Assembly (NCBI RefSeq): GCF_036541425.1
Contig: NZ_JAZHFT010000023.1
Coordinates: forward strand, 16,516-80,515
DNA from: Consotaella aegiceratis
GTDB lineage: Bacteria; Pseudomonadota; Alphaproteobacteria; Rhizobiales; Rhizobiaceae
Direction of reading: 5' to 3'
Length of the DNA: 64,000 bases
Every line of letters begins with the position of its first letter. Position 1 is the stretch's first letter. Below, in pieces: positions 60,132 through 64,000 of this stretch. Position numbers and translations under genes: made by a program. The notes beneath the pieces were generated by a model. It was not told the DNA's origin. It worked only from the letters and a program-made list of their open reading frames with translations, and searched no databases.

Positions 60132-61027
60132 GCGAAGCGGCAGCCCCGACGCGGCTCTTCGTCTTTGGCTGCGGCTATTCCGCCACCCGCTTCGTCGAGG
60201 CGACACGCGCCCGGCTCGACGTCGTGGGGCTGACCACCCGCTCGCCGCAGAGCGGCCCGGTCCTGTTGCAATCCTGGCCTTGCTTTCGGTTCGATGGCGA
60301 AACACAACCGGCGCCGGAGCTTCGGCAAGCGCTGGAGACGGCGACGCATCTCCTGATCTCCGCTCCGCCGGACGAGGCCGGCGACCCCGTCCTGCGATGG
60401 TTTGCCGACGCCCTGCGGCAGGGCCTGCCGGACCTTGCATGGATCGGCTATCTGTCGACCATCGGCGTCTATGGCGACCATGGCGGCGCCTGGATCGACG
60501 AGACGACCGAACCGCGGCCCGTTTCGACGCGTTCGAAGGCGCGGCTGGAGGCCGAACACGCTTGGCGGGCGCTGGCGAACGAACGCGCTGTCCCGCTTGC
60601 CATCCTGCGGCTCGCCGGCATCTACGGGCCGGGGCGCAACGCCTTCGTCCAGCTCGCCCGAGGCACGGCACGGCGGCTGATCAAGCCGGGACAGGTGTTC
60701 AACCGCATCCACGTGGACGATATCGCCGGCGCGCTGGCGCTGCTGATGGAACGCCGTGCCGACGGCATCTTCAACGGAACGGATGACGAGCCCTGTGCTC
60801 CCGAGCTGGTGGTCGAAGAGGCCGCGCGGCTTGCCCGCGTCGAGCCGCCGCCGGCTGTACCCTTCGAGGCCGCCGATCTGTCCCCCATGGCTCGGTCGTT
60901 CTACGGCGAGGTCAAGCGCGTATCCAACGCCAAGCTCAAGGCGGCAGGCTATCGCTTCCGCTATCCGACCTATCGCGAGGGCTTGGAGGGGCTGAACCCG
61001 GCGCTTCAGGATTTTGGCACGACCTGA
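60128..61027 (+). CDS. NAD-dependent SDR/epimerase family protein (YeeZ-like)
   Basis: A protein of 299 aa whose ATG overlaps the previous stop. Rossmann start RLFVFGCGYSATRFVEA, then STIGVYGDHGGAWIDE, SKARLEAEHAWRAL and ILRLAGIYGPGRNAFVQLARG. Atypical SDR of the YeeZ/nucleoside-diphosphate-sugar epimerase type; the usual YxxxK is replaced by STIGVYG with a downstream Lys. Substrate unknown. Its 3' end carries the promoter of the next cassette. Confidence 0.87.
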   Translation: MSEAAAPTRLFVFGCGYSATRFVEATRARLDVVGLTTRSPQSGPVLLQSWPCFRFDGETQPAPELRQALETATHLLISAPPDEAGDPVLRWFADALRQGLPDLAWIGYLSTIGVYGDHGGAWIDETTEPRPVSTRSKARLEAEHAWRALANERAVPLAILRLAGIYGPGRNAFVQLARGTARRLIKPGQVFNRIHVDDIAGALALLMERRADGIFNGTDDEPCAPELVVEEAARLARVEPPPAVPFEAADLSPMARSFYGEVKRVSNAKLKAAGYRFRYPTYREGLEGLNPALQDFGTT

Positions 61028-61041
61028 ATACAACTTATATA
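61014..61041 (+). promoter_or_regulatory. Sigma-70-like promoter of the unknown two-gene cassette
   Basis: TTGGCA (-35) inside the SDR gene's end and TATATA (-10), 16 nt apart. Predicted transcription would begin near 61048, just past the ATG at 61046, which favours the downstream TTG start of the cassette. Confidence 0.55.
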
Positions 61042-61069
61042 TAGAATGCCGAGATCGAAGGAGGCGGGA

Positions 61070-61276
61070 TTGAGCAACGTTAAGGTGCCGGCCAAAAACA
61101 AAGGTTTTGTCGTGTCCAGGGACACCGCCACCGGGCGCTTTGCCAATGGCATCAGCGTACCTGGCATGGGCAAGGTTCGCATAGTCAACGGCGAAAGTTA
61201 TGCTACCGCGAAGAGCGTCGCAGGAAACCGCTTGCGTTCTGCCATTGAGAACACAGGGGTACGGAAGTCAAAGTGA
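61070..61276 (+). CDS. Small basic protein of unknown function
   Basis: 68 aa from TTG 61070, which has AAGGAGG seven nt upstream. The ATG at 61046 lies at the predicted transcription start. Lys/Arg-rich, no membrane segment; contains KGFVVSRDTATGRF and SVPGMGKVRIVNGESY. Its stop overlaps the next gene (GTGA). Codon use is less GC-biased than in neighbours, suggesting transfer. I do not recognise the family; an antidote-like partner of the next protein is possible. Confidence 0.6.
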   Translation: MSNVKVPAKNKGFVVSRDTATGRFANGISVPGMGKVRIVNGESYATAKSVAGNRLRSAIENTGVRKSK

Positions 61277-61722
61277 GTTCGCAGCCCGAACCGAGCGAGC
61301 GGCAATACAATCCGCTCTTTGAGCGGTTTGTGAACGTTGATCTTCCTGACGCCGACATGTTGCCGGGGATGGTAGCGTACTGTCTGTACAAGATCGCGAA
61401 ACGCGAATGGGCAACCGACTTCTTCGACCGGAATGGGCGGAAGCCCAACGATAGCGAACTGGCCGACTATATTCGAACGTGGACCACCACACGGTTGGCA
61501 GGGGCAGAAAAGGAAGCGGAAACTGTAATCCTGACATTCGCAAATTCGGTAATCGAAGCCAATGAGCCGACCATTCGCGAGGATGCCTTACGGGGTACAT
61601 TCTGGTCGGCCGTCAGAGCATCGATGACAGCCGCCTTTTTCTATACGCCCCTTCTTATCGGGTTTGCCGTCGTTCTCCGCTTCTCGGGCATCGATCTTCT
61701 AGCGATTTTCCAATCAATTTGA
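61273..61722 (+). CDS. Small C-terminally membrane-anchored protein of unknown function
   Basis: 149 aa from a GTG overlapping the previous stop. A soluble helical part (FERFVNVDLPDADMLPG, YKIAKREWATDFFDRNGRK, AEKEAETVILTFANSVIEAN) is followed by one or two hydrophobic C-terminal segments (AAFFYTPLLIGFAVVLRFSG). Lower G+C than surrounding genes. Unrecognised; the two-gene, overlapping layout beside a toxin-antitoxin pair and an IS suggests an accessory cassette, possibly toxin-antitoxin-like or a phage-defence effector with membrane target (speculative). Confidence 0.6.
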   Translation: MSSQPEPSERQYNPLFERFVNVDLPDADMLPGMVAYCLYKIAKREWATDFFDRNGRKPNDSELADYIRTWTTTRLAGAEKEAETVILTFANSVIEANEPTIREDALRGTFWSAVRASMTAAFFYTPLLIGFAVVLRFSGIDLLAIFQSI

Positions 61723-61740
61723 TTCAGAACACGCTCTGAA
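61723..61740. terminator. Inverted repeat after the unknown cassette
   Basis: TTCAGA-N6-TCTGAA directly after the stop codon. No T run, so either a weak terminator or an operator for the next operon. Confidence 0.35.
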
Positions 61741-61848
61741 GTTGATCACCGATGACATTGGTGTCTGTTTGCGAATGGATTCCAGTTATTCAGCTGCAAA
61801 ATTGAGAGCGGGTCAAGCCTACCCTGCGGTCCATATGACCTTGCATTT

Positions 61849-61881
61849 CCGTCCACATGGTCCAATATTATCTATGGACGG
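61849..61881 (+). promoter_or_regulatory. Promoter-overlapping palindrome of the Xre-RES operon
   Basis: Inverted repeat CCGTCCA (61849-61855) and TGGACGG (61875-61881), with an inner GTCCA/TGGAC pair (61860-61864, 61875-61879). It covers the presumed -10 (AATATT, 61864-61869; -35 TTGCAT, 61841-61846) and reaches to 12 nt before the antitoxin start, fitting autorepression. Confidence 0.6.
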
Positions 61882-61892
61882 AGAAGACGGCC

Positions 61893-62282
61893 ATGGAAAA
61901 CGCAATCTTGGAGCGCCCGGCTCCTGACGTTCAGGCGGTGGCGCTGAAGGCCTTCGGCCGGATCGCCGAGAGCTGGTCGTTGACCGGCCGGGAGGCGGCG
62001 GCGCTCGCCGACATGTCGGAATCGACGTGGAAGCGCGCCAAGAAGCCAGGTTTCGGCGGCGAGCTGACGCGCGATCAGATGTTGCGCCTCAGTGCTCTGG
62101 TCGGGCTCTACAAATCGCTGGAGCTCTATTTCGACCCGCCGATCTCGCGCGATTGGGTGAGGCTCGCCAACCAGGGACCGGAGTTCGGTGGGGCGCGCCC
62201 GCTCGACGCCATGGTGCAAGGCGGCCTGCCGAAGATCATGCGCGTGCGCACCTATGTGGACGCGCTCAGAGGTGGCGTTTGA
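61893..62282 (+). CDS. Xre/MbcA/ParS-type antitoxin
   Basis: A protein of 129 aa, ATG with GGAGA upstream. N-terminal helix-turn-helix (SWSLTGREAAALADMSESTWKR) and C-terminal DUF2384 toxin-binding part ending GARPLDAMVQGGLPKIMRVRTYVDAL, where family members insert a tail into the RES active site. It overlaps the toxin start by TTGA and probably represses its own promoter through the palindrome upstream. Confidence 0.92.
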   Translation: MENAILERPAPDVQAVALKAFGRIAESWSLTGREAAALADMSESTWKRAKKPGFGGELTRDQMLRLSALVGLYKSLELYFDPPISRDWVRLANQGPEFGGARPLDAMVQGGLPKIMRVRTYVDALRGGV

Positions 62283-62971
62283 GGATCACGGCGATCAACG
62301 ACCGGGGCCTCGTCCGCCTGATTTCGCAAACCCATCACAAACCGCCGGTTCTGCGCGGCCTCGTCGACAGCGACGAGGAAGCCGCCATCCTGGCGGAACT
62401 GGAAGGCGAGACGAGCGCGCGGCTGATCGCCGAGCGCGACGGCAGCCCGGCGCTCGACCGGCGCGAGCTCGTATTCGCCCGGCGCGCACACGACCTGAAG
62501 GTCTACGGCCAGACCCACATCAACGCCGCCTTTACCTATACCCGCCCGACCGGCAACCGCTTCAACACCGGCGATCGCGGCGCCTGGTATTGCAGCTACG
62601 ACGTGCTGACTTCGGCGGCGGAAGTCGGTTTTCACCGGACCCGGGAGCTCGGCTATATCGGCCGCTACGAGGACGAGGCGCGCTATGTCGAAATCCTCGC
62701 CGACTTCATCGGAGATTTTCCCGATCTCGACGGCGAGACCGCTCATCCGGCTCTGAATGCCGATCCAAAGGTCGGCTATCCGGAGGGGCAGGCCCTGGCG
62801 GCGAGGCTGCGGCGTGAGGGGCACCGAGGCCTGCTCTACCCGTCCGTACGCCATCCCGGCGGCCGCTGCTTCGTCGCCTTCGATCCCGGCATCGTCCAGA
62901 ACGTACGCCCCGGCGCCGGCTGGAAGCTGGTCTGGAACGGCACCCCGGACTATTCCGTCGAGGGGCTGTAG
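62279..62971 (+). CDS. RES-domain toxin
   Basis: A protein of 230 aa, starting at TTG inside the antitoxin stop. RES domain marks: RFNTGDRGAWYCSYDVLTSAAEVGFHR, read here as Arg (RFN), Tyr (WYCSYD) and Glu (AAEVGFHR), and the late LLYPSVRHPGG with CFVAFDP. RES toxins (e.g. MbcT) degrade NAD+ by phosphorolysis or hydrolysis and arrest growth. Length is typical. Confidence 0.92.
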   Translation: MRITAINDRGLVRLISQTHHKPPVLRGLVDSDEEAAILAELEGETSARLIAERDGSPALDRRELVFARRAHDLKVYGQTHINAAFTYTRPTGNRFNTGDRGAWYCSYDVLTSAAEVGFHRTRELGYIGRYEDEARYVEILADFIGDFPDLDGETAHPALNADPKVGYPEGQALAARLRREGHRGLLYPSVRHPGGRCFVAFDPGIVQNVRPGAGWKLVWNGTPDYSVEGL

Positions 62972-63131
62972 TTCGTCCCGCCCGCTCTTCGCCGGCGGCA
63001 GGCCTTGGGACCACGGCGCGCATGCCGGCATTTTGCTGCGCTCGCGGCTCCATTGCGCCGTGTCGGCCCGGCTGCGAATATCGCGGCGAACACAACGGAG
63101 ATCCGCCTAGGTGCAGGAAGGTTGTCGCGAA

Positions 63132-63635
63132 ATGATGACTGTGAGCCGGCCGGACCTCAGTGATATTCATCGGGGAGATTGGGTCGATCGCCGGCTGCCG
63201 CGTGCATGGCGGCCCTATATGCGGCTCGCCCGGCTCGATCGGCCGGTGGGCATATGGCTGACGCTGTTTCCCTGCTGGGCCGCACTCGTCCAAGCCGCTC
63301 ACGGCATCCCCGACCCGCGGCAGCTCGCGATCTTCACGCTCGGCGCGTTTCTCATGAGAAGCGCCGGTTCCACCATCAACGACATCGCGGATCGTAAATT
63401 CGACGGCCATGTCGAGCGGACCCGGTTCCGCCCATTGGCGAGCCGCCAGATCGGGGCGCGTCATGCCCTCGGCTTTCTGGCGGTCGAACTCGCGCTCGCG
63501 GCTGCGCTGCTCGTTTTCCTGACGCCCGACACGCGGCTGCTGGCGATCGGCGTGTTACCGCTGGTGATCGTCTATCCGTTCTGCAAGCGATTCACCCACT
63601 GGCCGCAGGCGGTTCTCGGCGCTGCGTTCAACTGG
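63132..63635 (+). pseudogene. ubiA: 4-hydroxybenzoate polyprenyltransferase UbiA, interrupted by an IS
   Basis: About 168 codons from the ATG at 63132 (GGAAGG upstream). Membrane prenyltransferase: ARLDRPVGIWLTLFPCWAAL, the aspartate motif NDIADRKFDGHVERTRFRPL (Mg-prenyl diphosphate site) and VYPFCKRFTHWPQAVLGAAFNW. After AAFNW the family continues as a further 120 residues including the second Asp motif; here it runs into the IS end and stops 18 codons later at 63686. The remainder may lie beyond the IS, outside the window. The product attaches the isoprenoid tail in ubiquinone synthesis. Confidence 0.87.
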
Positions 63636-63776
63636 ACACCTCGAAGAACCGACGTTTTGGCGGCATTGAAGAGACGTCATTGGTGATGGCGGCCCGATTT
63701 GGGCTTGATCGGTGTGGCTTTGCGGCACTTGGCGCTCATCCGCCATTGGAACTTCAGACCGGTGGCGATTTTGCCG

Positions 63777-64000
63777 TCATGCGGGCGCACCTCGCCCCTG
63801 ATGCCAGACGAAGCGGGTGAGATTGTAGGCGAGATTGGCCATGCCGATACTCGGGTCAAGCCCGAGCACAAGCCTTCGCCTCGGCGCGCACGATGCCGAT
63901 GGTGCGCACGAACAGGCCCATCGGCCCTTTCTGCCGGGCGAAGACATGCTCGACCGCCGAGCGCACCTTCGATCGCCGGCCATTGGCGCGAGCCGTTCGC
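63777..64000 (-). pseudogene. IS5-family transposase, C-terminal part, frame broken
   Basis: Read leftward from the edge: RSKVRSAVEHVFARQKGPMG then FVRTIGIVRAEAK, the C-terminal signature of IS5-type DDE transposases. After AEAK the frame meets a stop. The expected continuation (IGMANLAYNLTRFVWH) resumes in another frame 25 nt later and ends at 63777. The break is caused by a palindromic insertion (63849-63873). The copy is therefore probably inactive. Confidence 0.8.
63849..63873. repeat. ~25-bp palindromic insertion in the transposase gene
   Basis: Contains CTCGGG-TCAAG-CCCGAG (63850-63866). Removing the 25 nt restores the transposase frame exactly (AEAK-IGMANL). The GGGTCAAGCCC core resembles a palindromic unit I remember as abundant between genes in many alphaproteobacteria. 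A partial copy (GGGTCAAGCC) lies at 61810-61819. Confidence 0.65.

Larger units (their letters stand above)
63634..64000 (-). mobile_element. IS5-family insertion sequence (partial)
   Basis: The left end lies at about 63634-63636, in ubiA (terminal GGACACCTCGAAGAACCGAC on the plus strand). The rest extends past the window edge, so the other repeat and target duplication cannot be seen. It carries the 3' end of a leftward DDE transposase gene and about 140 nt of non-coding DNA after it. Confidence 0.8.

Noticed and set aside
61857..61892. 12-codon N-terminal extension of the Xre antitoxin
   Set aside because: It would begin inside the promoter and operator; the ATG at 61893 has GGAGA at suitable distance.
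1..64000. CRISPR array or tandem repeat block
   Set aside because: No regularly spaced direct repeats were seen in the reading; only short palindromes and isolated repeats occur.

Overview
The window is about 64 kb of GC-rich DNA with dense, mostly ATGA/TGATG-coupled genes. It looks like a chromosomal segment of an alphaproteobacterium, most likely Hyphomicrobiales (Rhizobiales). The pointers are a ChvE-GguA-GguB sugar importer, an alphaproteobacterial Cpa/Tad pilus locus, an FzlA-type GST homologue, an HWE-family sensor kinase, CioAB with a DUF2474-type small subunit, and an NDUFA9-like epimerase. I cannot name the genus.

Layout. 1-3.4 kb: a partial DcuC-type transporter and an alpha/beta hydrolase divergent from a LysR regulator, then a methyltransferase. 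3.4-8.4 kb: SMP-30 lactonase plus the gguB-gguA-chvE sugar ABC operon. 9-18.7 kb: leftward housekeeping genes (GFA-like protein, pncB, HWE kinase, 3-hydroxyisobutyryl-CoA hydrolase, rpe, fbp, HerA-like ATPase, CaiB/BaiF protein). 19-21.6 kb: cioA-cioB-cioX quinol oxidase. 21.6-26.2 kb: UdgX, a YeeE/YedE pair with a DUF442 protein, clpS, and a DapA-family aldolase. 26.3-36.1 kb: a Tad/Cpa pilus assembly locus (cpaBCEF, tadBCD) that has no pilin, prepilin peptidase or TadE/F/G here and is interrupted by a GNAT gene on the other strand.

36.4-40.1 kb holds three genes ending in a strong terminator: a five-heme c-type cytochrome with an EF-hand loop, a nine-heme membrane-anchored member of the octaheme tetrathionate-reductase family, and a b-type cytochrome. 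They look like a quinone-linked multiheme respiratory complex of unknown substrate. 40.3-51.2 kb holds a nitrogen-compound degradation island. On the left are two N-carbamoyl hydrolases and diaminopropionate ammonia-lyase; divergent from them are YgfK-, XdhD- and SsnA-like genes. It resembles the enterobacterial yge/ssnA/xdhD purine-urate cluster, but with a YgfK that lacks its central pyridine-nucleotide domain and with hydrolytic decarbamoylation enzymes. These two modules are the best candidates for an undescribed system.

51.3-60.9 kb returns to housekeeping genes (RNase D-like, VapBC, esterase, tRNA-Leu(CAG), NDUFA9-like, ada, uppP, fzlA, queG, a pentapeptide-like repeat protein, SDR). 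61-64 kb is accessory: an unrecognised two-gene cassette with its own promoter, an Xre-RES toxin-antitoxin pair with an overlapping palindrome, and ubiA cut after about codon 168 by an IS5-family element. The element's transposase is itself broken by a roughly 25-bp palindromic insertion.
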